Shown here piece by piece: positions 9,122-16,641 of a DNA stretch of 64,000 nucleotides (its first letter is position 1; the number at the start of each line of letters is the position of its first letter). Origin of the DNA: Flammeovirgaceae bacterium BBD 1991-12. Its GTDB lineage: Bacteria; Bacteroidota; Bacteroidia; Cytophagales; Cyclobacteriaceae. The position numbers were made by a program, and so were the translations under genes. The notes under the pieces are model-generated. The model saw nothing but the letters and a program-made list of their open reading frames with translations. It did no database searches and was not told the DNA's origin. The DNA lies in assembly GCA_001657315.1 (NCBI GenBank), contig LYSV01000039.1, positions 41,618 to 105,617 of the forward strand, given 5' to 3'.

Positions 9122-9444
9122 TGTATCGGGGAGATTGCGCTTACAACATAGTATTTTGTAGAATGTTGAGGCTAAGATAATTGATTGAAGTCATATAGAG
9201 ATAGGGCAAAGACCTTAATGACTGGAAGCACGTGGTGGATACTACAATTCGTGTTGGCCTCCTTTTCCTTACGCTATCTTACTCCCTCCGGTAAGTCTGG
9301 CGGCCCCTTCCCTGGTCTTAGGTTTAGCGAAGTGATCCTGAGACCCCAACAAAGAAGTATTTGATGGGCCGGGAAGAAATCGTGAGCTTATCCTGTTCAA
9401 TTAAAGCAATAGTTAAGACATGGACTAAATGGACGATTCTTGTG
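9122..9444. other. Intergenic region with one REP palindrome
   Basis: No gene seen. A REP copy occupies 9314-9345; the rest shows no clear structure. Confidence 0.5.
9314..9345 (+). repeat. REP palindrome, copy 3
   Basis: GGTCTTAGG, loop TTTAGCGAAGTGAT, CCTGAGACC; one base of the right stem differs from the consensus. It is a solo copy without a transposase gene. Confidence 0.7.
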
Positions 9445-9939
9445 TTAATTTTCAAGCCTCAGAACACTCTCCAATTTGCGTTCCATAGTGTTAAATTTAC
9501 GATACAGTAAATAGGTTCCCAACCCGGGAAACATAGCCAACCAGACTATTGTAGCAAAAAGCTGATCAGTATTCCATGTGGCTATAGTCGCCGCTATCAT
9601 CATTATAGTTGCAAGATAAATGGCAGAGAACATCATAAAGGTGTGCCATCCGGGTTTCATGTTTACAATAATTTTCGTACTTCCATGCTCTCTTGATATT
9701 CTTCCTTTAAGAATTACCTGTAAGGGTATAATTCTGAAAAATTTTGGTGGTTCAGTCAGGTCAAATCTTAAACTATTTTTGTTTAGTACTCCAATCCATA
9801 CTTTGTTCGTGGAGATTGGGTTGCTGATAGACAGATAGCTTGCCAGGTTGTTTACACGTTCAGTCGTCCAGGTAAGGCGGGAGAAGACTTTTTCCGGATG
9901 GTCTTCAACTTCGTATGCTATGGACCTAAGATTAACCAA
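9445..9939 (-). CDS. Small membrane protein downstream of XRE regulator
   Basis: 164 residues from a TTG at 9939; an in-frame stop lies a few codons upstream, so the start is limited to this area. Residues ~1-95 are soluble (ERVNNLASYLSISNP, FRIIPLQVILKGRI). Two transmembrane helices follow: FMMFSAIYLATIMMIAATIA and a second around FATIVWLAMFPGLGTYLLY. A short basic and helical tail ends the protein. It lies 35 bases after the XRE gene on the same strand, so the two probably form an operon. No family was recognised. It could be the protein that the regulator controls. Confidence 0.6.
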   Translation of the reverse strand: MVNLRSIAYEVEDHPEKVFSRLTWTTERVNNLASYLSISNPISTNKVWIGVLNKNSLRFDLTEPPKFFRIIPLQVILKGRISREHGSTKIIVNMKPGWHTFMMFSAIYLATIMMIAATIATWNTDQLFATIVWLAMFPGLGTYLLYRKFNTMERKLESVLRLEN

Positions 9940-9974
9940 AGGGAGGAGATTTATTTAAGCAGTGATCTTTGAGG

Positions 9975-10184
9975 CTATTTCTTTGTAGAGATTAAAAGCT
10001 CCCGCACATCTACATCCAATACCTTTGCTATATGGAATAAGGTCTCCACCCTTGGCTGCATTTCATTTCTGCACCATTTGGACACCGTAGTACGATTCAT
10101 TTCCAATTCATCCGCCAGCCAATTGTTGGTCCTTCCTTTTTCAGCCAAAACGGCTTTTACCCGGTTGTATATCTGCTTTTCCAT
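9975..10184 (-). CDS. Small XRE (Cro/C1-type) DNA-binding regulator
   Basis: 69 residues, almost entirely one helix-turn-helix domain: RVKAVLAEKGRTNNWLADEL, then MNRTTVSKWCRNEMQPRVE for the recognition region and LFHIAKVLDVDVRELL. The size is usual for stand-alone XRE regulators. Upstream, toward the divergent small gene, lie paired inverted and direct repeats that could be its operator. A role as an autoregulator of this locus is inferred from the context. Confidence 0.85.
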   Translation of the reverse strand: MEKQIYNRVKAVLAEKGRTNNWLADELEMNRTTVSKWCRNEMQPRVETLFHIAKVLDVDVRELLISTKK

Positions 10185-10210
10185 AATGGAATTCTATAGT
10201 CAGAACTAAG

Positions 10211-10234
10211 TTAATCACTTCAATTTAATCACTT
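10211..10234 (-). repeat. Direct repeat upstream of the XRE gene
   Basis: TTAATCACTT occurs at 10211-10220 and again at 10225-10234, starting 27 bases upstream of the XRE start codon. The 14-base spacing could suit a repressor dimer or RNA polymerase competition. Function is inferred. Confidence 0.4.
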
Positions 10235-10279
10235 TTCGCATTATTTTATGCTTTATAGTATTCAAATAGATATTTTTTA

Positions 10280-10287
10280 TATCTTTG
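10280..10287 (+). promoter_or_regulatory. Bacteroidota -7 box (TATCTTTG) for the small divergent gene
   Basis: Exact match to TAnnTTTG, 64 bases before the ATG at 10351. The predicted start of transcription falls inside the palindrome at 10288-10306. Confidence 0.55.
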
Positions 10288-10306
10288 TTATGCTTAAAAA
10301 GCATAA
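10288..10306. promoter_or_regulatory. Candidate XRE operator palindrome
   Basis: TTATGCTT-aaa-AAGCATAA is a perfect 8-bp inverted repeat directly after the -7 box. A third half-site, TTATGCTT, lies at 10246-10253, 42 bases (four helical turns) upstream. Binding here would block transcription of the gene at 10351. The link to the XRE protein is inferred from position. Confidence 0.5.
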
Positions 10307-10350
10307 AATAAGCCGATAAAAGTTTTCTTTGAATATCAAAAGACAAAATT

Positions 10351-10551
10351 ATGAAAAAAAGATACACCAAAGCCGACCTGGAGAAAATCGTTTACACCCA
10401 ACTCGAAAACCTGGACGCTATGCATGACCTGTTGAAGATCATGAAAGTCCAGAATGACTTGCTGGAGCGTATGAATAAACGGTTGAGTTTTGAGATGAGC
10501 GAAGTGAATGATACGACAGTGAAGTATTCGCAGGGGAGGAGGAAGGGGTGA
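10351..10551 (+). CDS. Small helical protein divergent from XRE regulator
   Basis: 66 residues, highly charged and predicted to be helical or coiled-coil (LEKIVYTQLENLDAMHDLLK, IMKVQNDLLERMNKRL). Its promoter and putative operator lie between it and the XRE gene. No family was recognised. It could be the partner or target of the regulator. The start is supported by the promoter box and an A-rich stretch before the ATG. Confidence 0.5.
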   Translation: MKKRYTKADLEKIVYTQLENLDAMHDLLKIMKVQNDLLERMNKRLSFEMSEVNDTTVKYSQGRRKG

Positions 10552-10619
10552 GTTTGTTCCCAGGGGCTGAGATCGGATCGGACGCTTTCTTAAATAGGAG
10601 GGAGAGGGGCGTACTACCT

Positions 10620-10651
10620 GGTCTTAGGTTTAGCGAAGCGATCCTAAGACC
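10620..10651 (+). repeat. REP palindrome, copy 4
   Basis: GGTCTTAGG, loop TTTAGCGAAGCGAT, CCTAAGACC; identical in stem and loop to copy 1. It lies beyond the 3' end of the RAYT gene. Confidence 0.75.
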
Positions 10652-10744
10652 CCAAAAAACCAGGAGCGTCCGCTCGATCTGACTTAGTAACGTGAGCTAT
10701 CAATCAATACACTATAAATTCAATAGGATTACCCTAAAATCAAA

Positions 10745-11299
10745 TCAAGCAATAAACTCCAGTTTCAACTTCCCCTCTACATCCCTTTCATAATCCGAAC
10801 AGCTACTCCATTCCCATGCCGCCGGATCATCTACAAAACCAGCCTCTACGGGATTGTTATGAACGTAGTCTAAACGCTGGTCCATCATTTCATTGGTGGA
10901 CAACTCCACAGGGTGGTTATGTTGCTGCCATAATTGGAAATCAAGGTTACGTTTATTCTTTTCACCAGCCCGTTTGAACATCCATAGCAACCATTTTTTC
11001 CTGCTTTCCCCTGGGTTTTCATGGATGCATTTTTTTAGCTTAGTTGATGTAAAGCTTTTAAAATCACGGATGATTGCAGATAGTTCTTTTCCCTCTGCTG
11101 CGCTAACGATCAAGTGAATATGGCTGGTCATTATACACCACGCATGGATAGTTAGTCCCTTGTGCTGTTGGCAATAGCTTAAGCTATCCACCAGTATCTC
11201 CCTGTATTCATTGCGTATGAACAGGTCTATCCAGTTTACTACGGTAAAGGTGACGAAATAACATCCTTGTTGGTCACGAATGGCGTATTTTCTTCCCAT
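10745..11299 (-). CDS. REP-associated tyrosine transposase (RAYT, Y1 family)
   Basis: 184 residues. The Y1 transposase core shows the HUH motif as H60-I-H62 (MTSHIHLIVS) and the likely nucleophile Y145 in LDYVHNNPVEAGFV, the conserved C-terminal signature of the TnpA-REP group. N-terminal FVTFTVVNWIDLF is also typical. Length is usual for the family and no break is seen. These enzymes cut and join single-stranded DNA at REP hairpins and are thought to be domesticated rather than freely transposing. Matching REP sequences flank the gene, and a truncated relative lies 2.5 kb to the left. Confidence 0.9.
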   Translation of the reverse strand: MGRKYAIRDQQGCYFVTFTVVNWIDLFIRNEYREILVDSLSYCQQHKGLTIHAWCIMTSHIHLIVSAAEGKELSAIIRDFKSFTSTKLKKCIHENPGESRKKWLLWMFKRAGEKNKRNLDFQLWQQHNHPVELSTNEMMDQRLDYVHNNPVEAGFVDDPAAWEWSSCSDYERDVEGKLKLEFIA

Positions 11300-11355
11300 G
11301 TTTTAGTGTTGGCATTTGACGAGGTGGACCGAGCGGACGCTCTACCCGGTTTTTA

Positions 11356-11383
11356 GGTCTTAGGATCGCTTTAACCTAAGACC
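11356..11383 (-). repeat. REP palindrome, copy 5 (inverted)
   Basis: GGTCTTAGG, shorter loop ATCGCTTTAA, CCTAAGACC, upstream of the RAYT gene. A second right half, AAACCTAAGACC, follows at about 11392-11403. Confidence 0.7.
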
Positions 11384-11427
11384 AGTACCTTAAACCTAAG
11401 ACCAGTGCCTGGTGTTCTATTGTTTCT

Positions 11428-11650
11428 CCCCCGGGGGTTCTTTTTTCCCTCACGGGAAAATCCATTACATAAGAACCAAATAATATTCCGCCCCTGGAAA
11501 AATAAATACACCCCACAAAATAATATTCCGTCCCCGGAGCTTTTTATCCTTTCCCCGGGAGTTTATGGCTCTCCCCCGGAGGATTATGCGTCTTCCCCGG
11601 GGGTTGGATTGCGGCCCCCGGGGTGGTGAAAGACTTTCCACAGCCCTGGG
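11428..11650. repeat. Array of CCCCGGGG palindromes with 21-bp period
   Basis: Palindromic cores related to CCCCGGGG are centred at 11432.5, 11451.5, ~11494.5, 11535.5, 11556.5, 11577.5, 11598.5, 11619.5 and ~11647. The five from 11535 to 11620 are exactly 21 bases apart, and the two earlier gaps (43, 41) are close to twice 21. AATATTCCG precedes two cores (11482 and 11522). The bases between cores are AT-rich and not conserved. The 21-base spacing equals two helical turns, so all cores face the same side of the helix. Both strands are open in one frame, giving heptad-like peptides (e.g. PRGRRII-LRGRAIN), but no good start codon supports a gene. Confidence 0.6.
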
Positions 11651-11728
11651 GATATACCCAGGACCAGGAGGATGTTGGAAAAAGGGCTCTTCCGATGCAG
11701 GAATGCCCTTTTCGGTGATGACCAAACC

Positions 11729-12427
11729 TTACCTTCTGTAATCACTACCATAGGCCTTTACGCGGTCCCTGTCATTGCGGAATACGTACCGGCCCGTGAC
11801 GCGTACCTCGTCCACGGCAGTTTTCAGGTGGGTGTAGGCCCGGTCACGCATGACCTTGGCCTGTGAGTCGTCGGCCTTTTCACCGTTGGCGCGGGCCAGC
11901 AGGGTGGCCATATCATCGGCCAGTGTGGCGGCCTGGGTCAGACGGGTCTTGTCAAAGTTAATGGCCTTCAGCTCCGCAGTGCCGGCCTCTCCCAGGGTGG
12001 CTATATCGCTCAGATCCTGGATCATATCATGATGGCCGGAGCCGTCGGCGATCTCCCTTACGCGGCCCAGCAGGTCCGGGCGGCGCCGGAAGGCGAAGCG
12101 GAAGGCATCCAGCAGGTCGTCACGTTCGTCATAGGCTCCGGGCGACCGATCATTCCACTCCTTGCGGGCCTCCTCCTGTGTGTAGCGATTCTTCACCCAT
12201 AGCGACTGTGCATAGCGCAGCGCCCCGGCCCGTACGGGCAGGTCTTCGCCATATACCTTCCAGTCCAGCCCCACCCCGGTGAGGCCCTTTTTATCTTCGG
12301 CAGCGATCACGCTCAGGTTTTCCGCTTCCTGAAGGAATACATCAATAGGAAGGTTGGGTGTTAGGATCTCATCGGAAGGCATAGCTTCCAGTACAGGGAG
12401 TTTGGTGTCAAAGTTTTCTTTAGACAT
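11729..12427 (-). CDS. Conserved-looking helical protein, function unknown
   Basis: 232 residues from the ATG at 12427 (MSKENFDTKLPVLEAMPSDE); a TTG at 12472 would add 15 residues. Mostly helical and rich in charged residues, with no signal peptide or membrane segment. GC content is higher than in the genes to the right. The sequence has TPNLPIDVFLQEAENL near the N-terminus and a long helical C-terminal half (AATLADDMATLLARANGEK). No family was recognised. It stands alone between the palindrome array and an unrelated gene. Confidence 0.6.
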   Translation of the reverse strand: MSKENFDTKLPVLEAMPSDEILTPNLPIDVFLQEAENLSVIAAEDKKGLTGVGLDWKVYGEDLPVRAGALRYAQSLWVKNRYTQEEARKEWNDRSPGAYDERDDLLDAFRFAFRRRPDLLGRVREIADGSGHHDMIQDLSDIATLGEAGTAELKAINFDKTRLTQAATLADDMATLLARANGEKADDSQAKVMRDRAYTHLKTAVDEVRVTGRYVFRNDRDRVKAYGSDYRR

Positions 12428-12700
12428 ACTGTAGTTGTTTGATTTGAAAATTGGTTCATCGGTCACTTTCAACTACAGGGACGGGTGACGCCCGGGAACC
12501 GGAGATAACCTTTTACAAGCTACCGGGGGTCGGTCTCCTGGGGCAAAAGCAACACTTTTCAGGCTGGAATATACGTGTGGATTTTTATTTTGCAAAATTT
12601 TGGGGTGGGGAAGTGGTATGATTTGATGCCGCTACTAAAACTGTACAAGTAAAAAAGTTAACCTACTCCTGTCCTTCCTTTATGAATATTAATGGTTACT

Positions 12701-13474
12701 CTACATGAGATCATCAAAATCAAATCCGACTGCTTTATGGGTACGCAGGTTATTGTCTTCAAAGTTATTAAAGTATTTGCCTACAGCGTACAGGTCTGCT
12801 TGTTCTGATTCTATTAACTCTTCAGTCCTTAATTTCTCAATTGACAATTCATCAAAAGATTCATTTTGCCTGACCAGTAGACAACGACCACCAATAGGAT
12901 CAAATGCCGAAGAAACCCCAGCAAAGATGCCTTGAACCACTTTGGGTGAATTACGTTTCCCAACCCGATACACATGATAAAAAGCCTTGTCCGCTGTCTT
13001 CATCAGACAGGTAATACATCCATTGCTCATTTCAATGCTCCCTCTGTAAAGGCGATCTGCACCCTTTAGGGCTAAGAACAATTCATTTTTTTCTTTTTCT
13101 ATTTTTGCCGGTGACCGTAAAACGGCCCCTGCTGTACTATTTTTTCGAACATACAAATAATAAGTTCCTTCCAGGCCAACAAGGACTGTATCCATAGGTC
13201 TCTCTACAGATTCCCGGAACTCGTTGAAATTCTCATAGCCCAGAAATCTAACAAGTGTTTCGATTTTATCAGGAGCGAGTTTTAGTGTTTCCAAATCATC
13301 CGCTATATGGGTCAGCTTACGTTCCAGGCTATAGTACAGGTACCCCTGACTGATCCCGTTTCCTACCTCGGAACTGATTTGACCTAAACCATGGTAGTCA
13401 AGAGATTCACCAGTAGCCTTCGACAGGCGATCCAAAAGTATTCTGAGGTGCTTTGCTTGATATTTTCTAGGCAT
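12701..13474 (-). CDS. Putative DNA-binding or sensory protein, unknown family
   Basis: 257 residues, cytoplasmic. The first ~75 residues are helical and look like a DNA-binding region (YQAKHLRILLDRLSKATGES, then ISQGYLYYSLERKLTHIADD and FLGYENFNEFRESVE). The remainder alternates beta strands (TVLVGLEGTYYLYVRKN, LFLALKGADRLYRGSIEM, CITCLMKTADKAFYHVYRVG), like a small-molecule or protein sensing domain. Single gene with a 270-base spacer on its left in which nothing was recognised. A regulatory role is inferred only from the layout. Confidence 0.55.
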   Translation of the reverse strand: MPRKYQAKHLRILLDRLSKATGESLDYHGLGQISSEVGNGISQGYLYYSLERKLTHIADDLETLKLAPDKIETLVRFLGYENFNEFRESVERPMDTVLVGLEGTYYLYVRKNSTAGAVLRSPAKIEKEKNELFLALKGADRLYRGSIEMSNGCITCLMKTADKAFYHVYRVGKRNSPKVVQGIFAGVSSAFDPIGGRCLLVRQNESFDELSIEKLRTEELIESEQADLYAVGKYFNNFEDNNLRTHKAVGFDFDDLM

Positions 13475-13831
13475 CAGTCAAAAATCAAACTAAACATAAT
13501 TAAAAATAAATGACTGATAATCAAAACTATCGGACTGGTATAGATTCCTTTCTTAACTGACCACCTTTGTCTTGTCGATATATCACACCGAAGTACTATT
13601 CGCGAGAGTACTTCAGGCCTTGAACGATGGGTAGTATATCTAATGGTCTGTGGGAGTCATTAAGATGCTACACCCGATCGCATAGGCCCTTCCTACACTG
13701 AATGCCTGAGGACAGTCCGGGTAATAGCGGACACTGGATTTTAGAATCCCCGGAGTTCAAGGAACGTCCGGCCAGGGACACCTACGCCCGCACTGCTACT
13801 CAGCCTATCTGAAACTTTAAATCCAGAAATC
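13475..13831 (+). other. Intergenic region / long leader of small lipoprotein gene
   Basis: No gene of 50 codons or more was seen. It contains a strong hairpin GAAGTACT-attcgcgag-AGTACTTC at 13590-13614 and a weaker GTCC/GGAC pairing near 13715-13735. The region could be a structured leader or an independent small RNA; there is no direct proof of transcription. Confidence 0.4.
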
Positions 13832-14002
13832 ATGAAAAAATTAAAGTATTTATCAATAATGACTTTGGTATTTGGAGCTATGGCTTTCGCCTGCAATGAT
13901 GATAGTGTAAGACCACTCCAAGGTGGTGAAGACGAAGATGAAGATCCTATTGTCGCCGATCCACCAGCCAATACAGATCCATTAGACTCTTTAGGAGGAT
14001 AA
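13832..14002 (+). CDS. 56-residue lipoprotein-like peptide
   Basis: An ATG at 13832 opens a short frame: MKKLKYLSIMTLVFGAMAFA then CNDDSV, a clear lipoprotein signal with the lipobox AFAC, followed by an acidic stretch (GGEDEDEDP) and a Pro/Asp-rich tail ending DSLGG. A strong terminator follows 15 bases after the stop. The next gene is the TPR histidine kinase. Similar tiny acidic lipoproteins occur beside signalling genes in Bacteroidota, but no function is known. Too short to judge by homology. Confidence 0.65.
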   Translation: MKKLKYLSIMTLVFGAMAFACNDDSVRPLQGGEDEDEDPIVADPPANTDPLDSLGG

Positions 14003-14017
14003 AGTAACTTAATGTAA

Positions 14018-14052
14018 GAAAAACCACTGTCAGTAAGTGGTTTTTCTTTTTT
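14018..14052 (+). terminator. Rho-independent terminator after the small lipoprotein gene
   Basis: AAAAACCACT, loop GTCAGT, then AAGTGGTTTTT followed by CTTTTTT. Confidence 0.8.
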
Positions 14053-14069
14053 AACCGCTAACTTATAGC

Positions 14070-15932
14070 GTGTTTCGTTGTCTTGGCTTGATCATATTGT
14101 TTATGACAGAAGGGTATCCGCAAACACCTGCAGATACCGTTTTGGATCAATACAGGGATTCACTGTCCACCAGCCTGCAACCAAAAAAGGTATGGTATGC
14201 GGAAATTGCCCTACTGTATCTTCGAAAGCGAGAATATGACAGTGCTGATGTTTATTATCGTAAGGCGCTGGAATACCCCGATTGGAAGGAAGAATATACG
14301 GCCTATCTATGGCATAATCTGGGGGTCGTCAATTACCGCCTTGGTAAAATGGATAGTGCAATACATTACTATAGCAAGGCAAGGCTTATCTATCGAAAAA
14401 ATAATCAGCTGGAGAAGGTGGCTCATATCAGTGTTAACCTTGGAATGATAGACAAAGAGAGAGGTCTCTATGATAAGGCACTGGAAAATCTATTGGATGG
14501 TGCCCGTTATCTCGCTAATACTAATGACAAGAGGGCTTTGTCATCCTGCTGGAATACCATAGCCAACGTTTATACCCGGCAGCGAGATTATGAGTTGGCG
14601 CTGCGCTACCATCACAGGGCACTTTCCATACGTGAACAGCTTGGACTGGACCAACTCAAAAGTTCCTCATGGAATAACATAGGAGCAGTATATAGCAAGC
14701 TTGAAAAGTACGACAGTGCTTTAAATTACTATCGTTTAGCCCTGGAATGGAAAGAAAGAAATGACAATAAAAGATTAGGCAGCACCTTGAACAATATAGG
14801 ATTGATCCTGCTGGAGCAAGGAGAATTAGGTGATGCTGAAACATATCTTCGACGTTCCTGGGATCAACATATTGCAACCGGAGATAAAGAAGGACAGGCC
14901 ATTGTAATGACTAATATGGCACGTCTTCATCACGGTCTCGGTAGTTTACAAAAAGCTTTATCAAATTCGAGGCAGGCAGCTTTGATGATCAGCGAACTGG
15001 GACTGCTGGAAGAGATGCGTGAGAATCTGGAGGTACAACTTGCCATACAGGAAGACCTGGGCATTACTTCACAGGCTTTTGCAACGTTAAAACAGCTAAC
15101 GATTGTTAAGGACAGTTTGCTGAACCGGGATAAGGTACGGGCCCTTATGGAGATGCAAACCCGGTATGAAACAGAACGCAAGGAGCATGAAATTCAACTG
15201 CTTACTGAACGTCAGGCACTACAGGAAACAGAGATCAAACTTCGCAATACCTGGAACAAAGCCTTGGTTATCATTATTGCGCTCATATTCCTGATCGCGG
15301 TATTAGTATGGGGACGCTGGAAGCGTGAGCGACGTCTCCGCTATCAGATTGAAACGCTTATGCAGGAACTGCACCACCGCATTAAAAATAATCTAAATCT
15401 GCTATCAAGCATTTTTAGCCTTCAGTCCAGGGGGATCAAGGACAAAGATGCATTGGAACTTGTAAAAGGTGGTGAAAGCAGAGTCAGGGCCATGTCTTTG
15501 ATCCATCAAAACCTCTATGCCCGGAGAGGGAGTAGAACAATTAATATGCATCATTATCTTACGGAGTTGGTTCGTGGACTAACTGAAAGTTACGGGTACA
15601 ATTCCGCTACCGATAAGATAACAACACAAATAGACAATATTGACTTAGATGTAGACAAGGCAATACCTCTTGGCCTGATCATGAATGAGTTAATAAGTAA
15701 TGCATTTAAATATGCATTTCCTAGAGTAGAAGCTCCAAAACTCCTGGTCCGGCTGCAACAACGCACTCAACTCGAACTGGAAATAAAAGACAATGGTCCT
15801 GGTTTTAAGCAATGTACCAGTGAAAAAACAATGGGCCTACGTATCGTGGAGGTTCTGGTCAGGCAATTGAAAGCAAAGCATAAATTGACCACTGATGGAA
15901 GTGTACATTTTTCGATGCAACTTTTGAAATGA
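14070..15932 (+). CDS. TPR sensor histidine kinase (HisKA_2 type)
   Basis: 620 residues. A GTG at 14070 is preferred because it supplies a hydrophobic signal segment (MFRCLGLIILFMTEGY). Residues ~40-340 hold about seven tetratricopeptide repeats (e.g. LGVVNYRLGKMDSAIHYYSK, NIGAVYSKLEKYDSALNYY), predicted periplasmic. A coiled coil leads to a single transmembrane helix at about 394-416 (ALVIIIALIFLIAVLVW). The kinase core has the HisKA_2 H-box ELHHRIKNNLNLLSSI (His ~435), then HATPase_c with the N-box LIMNELISNAFKYAF and G-box DNGPGF / MGLRIV. Its stop overlaps the start of the response regulator by four bases (ATGA), so the pair is translationally coupled. Confidence 0.9.
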   Translation: MFRCLGLIILFMTEGYPQTPADTVLDQYRDSLSTSLQPKKVWYAEIALLYLRKREYDSADVYYRKALEYPDWKEEYTAYLWHNLGVVNYRLGKMDSAIHYYSKARLIYRKNNQLEKVAHISVNLGMIDKERGLYDKALENLLDGARYLANTNDKRALSSCWNTIANVYTRQRDYELALRYHHRALSIREQLGLDQLKSSSWNNIGAVYSKLEKYDSALNYYRLALEWKERNDNKRLGSTLNNIGLILLEQGELGDAETYLRRSWDQHIATGDKEGQAIVMTNMARLHHGLGSLQKALSNSRQAALMISELGLLEEMRENLEVQLAIQEDLGITSQAFATLKQLTIVKDSLLNRDKVRALMEMQTRYETERKEHEIQLLTERQALQETEIKLRNTWNKALVIIIALIFLIAVLVWGRWKRERRLRYQIETLMQELHHRIKNNLNLLSSIFSLQSRGIKDKDALELVKGGESRVRAMSLIHQNLYARRGSRTINMHHYLTELVRGLTESYGYNSATDKITTQIDNIDLDVDKAIPLGLIMNELISNAFKYAFPRVEAPKLLVRLQQRTQLELEIKDNGPGFKQCTSEKTMGLRIVEVLVRQLKAKHKLTTDGSVHFSMQLLK

Positions 15933-16636
15933 AGACAGGTAAAATAAAAGTACTTATCGTTGAAGATGAACTGCTCTTTGCTGAAGATCTGTCAGAAAAG
16001 CTGGTTGGCCTAGGGTTTGAAGTCACTACCGTTGTGCCTTCCGGTGAAGAAGCATTGCAGGAAATTCATAGATTAAGACCGGAGGTCATCCTGATGGATA
16101 TTAAACTCTCCGGCAAATGGGATGGTATCGAAACAACGAGGCGTATTAACCTGGAATATGATATCCCAATTATCTACCTGTCCGAGCACGTGGGTGAAGA
16201 GACCCTGACAAGGGTAAAACAAACGCACCCTGCAAATTATCTTTCCAAAACGTGCACTGTTGAAGATGTCTGGAGAGCATTGGAACTGGCCTTTCATAAT
16301 AGCCAGATCACCTTGCCAAAAAGATTACTTATTCGAGAGTCGGGTAAAATTAATAAGTTAATAGACTATAATGATATCTTATACTTAAAGGCCGCCGGTT
16401 CGTACTGTGAAATTGTCACGGCAAATGGAGCCTATCTTCAGTCATTTAATATGCGCATGATACTGGATCGCCTTCCCAAAAATCAGTTTATAAAAGTTCA
16501 TAAAAGCTTTGCTGTTAACTTAAACCAGGTAACGGGCACCAAAACAAATGCCTTATTGCTTGGAGATCACGAAGTAAGTATGAGCCGGAAAGGAAGGCAG
16601 TTATTCAAACAGTTTACAAAGAAATTAACGGCGTAA
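15929..16636 (+). CDS. Response regulator, REC plus LytTR DNA-binding domain
   Basis: 235 residues. REC domain at ~5-125 with acidic residues E12/D13, phospho-acceptor D57 (VILMDIKLSG), and YLSKT carrying the conserved Lys. The LytTR domain occupies ~135-230: LIDYNDILYLKAAGSYCEIV, FIKVHKSFAVNLNQV, and LLLGDHEVSMSRKGRQ. It is coupled to the kinase by a four-base overlap and followed five bases later by the TIR gene. LytTR proteins bind pairs of direct repeats; no convincing site was identified. Confidence 0.92.
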   Translation: MKTGKIKVLIVEDELLFAEDLSEKLVGLGFEVTTVVPSGEEALQEIHRLRPEVILMDIKLSGKWDGIETTRRINLEYDIPIIYLSEHVGEETLTRVKQTHPANYLSKTCTVEDVWRALELAFHNSQITLPKRLLIRESGKINKLIDYNDILYLKAAGSYCEIVTANGAYLQSFNMRMILDRLPKNQFIKVHKSFAVNLNQVTGTKTNALLLGDHEVSMSRKGRQLFKQFTKKLTA

Positions 16637-16641
16637 AGAAA

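Larger units (their letters stand above)
10620..11383 (-). mobile_element. REP-flanked RAYT unit (intact)
   Basis: The RAYT gene (10745-11299) is bracketed by REP palindromes in opposite orientation: 10620-10651 on the left and 11356-11383 on the right, with an extra half-copy (AAACCTAAGACCAGTGCC) at about 11393-11410. Both flanks also carry the GAGCGGACGC/GCGTCCGCTC motif. This is the organisation known from RAYT-REP systems, where the transposase recognises the REP hairpins as single strands. Confidence 0.75.

Noticed and set aside
11535..11640. CRISPR-like array
   Set aside because: Period of 21 bases with 8-10 base cores is far too short, and no cas gene is near.
11465..11725. Open frames on both strands over the CCCCGGGG array as a heptad-repeat protein
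   Set aside because: Starts only at TTG or lacks a ribosome site, and both strands are open simply because the 21-bp period keeps frame; only the palindrome cores are conserved.
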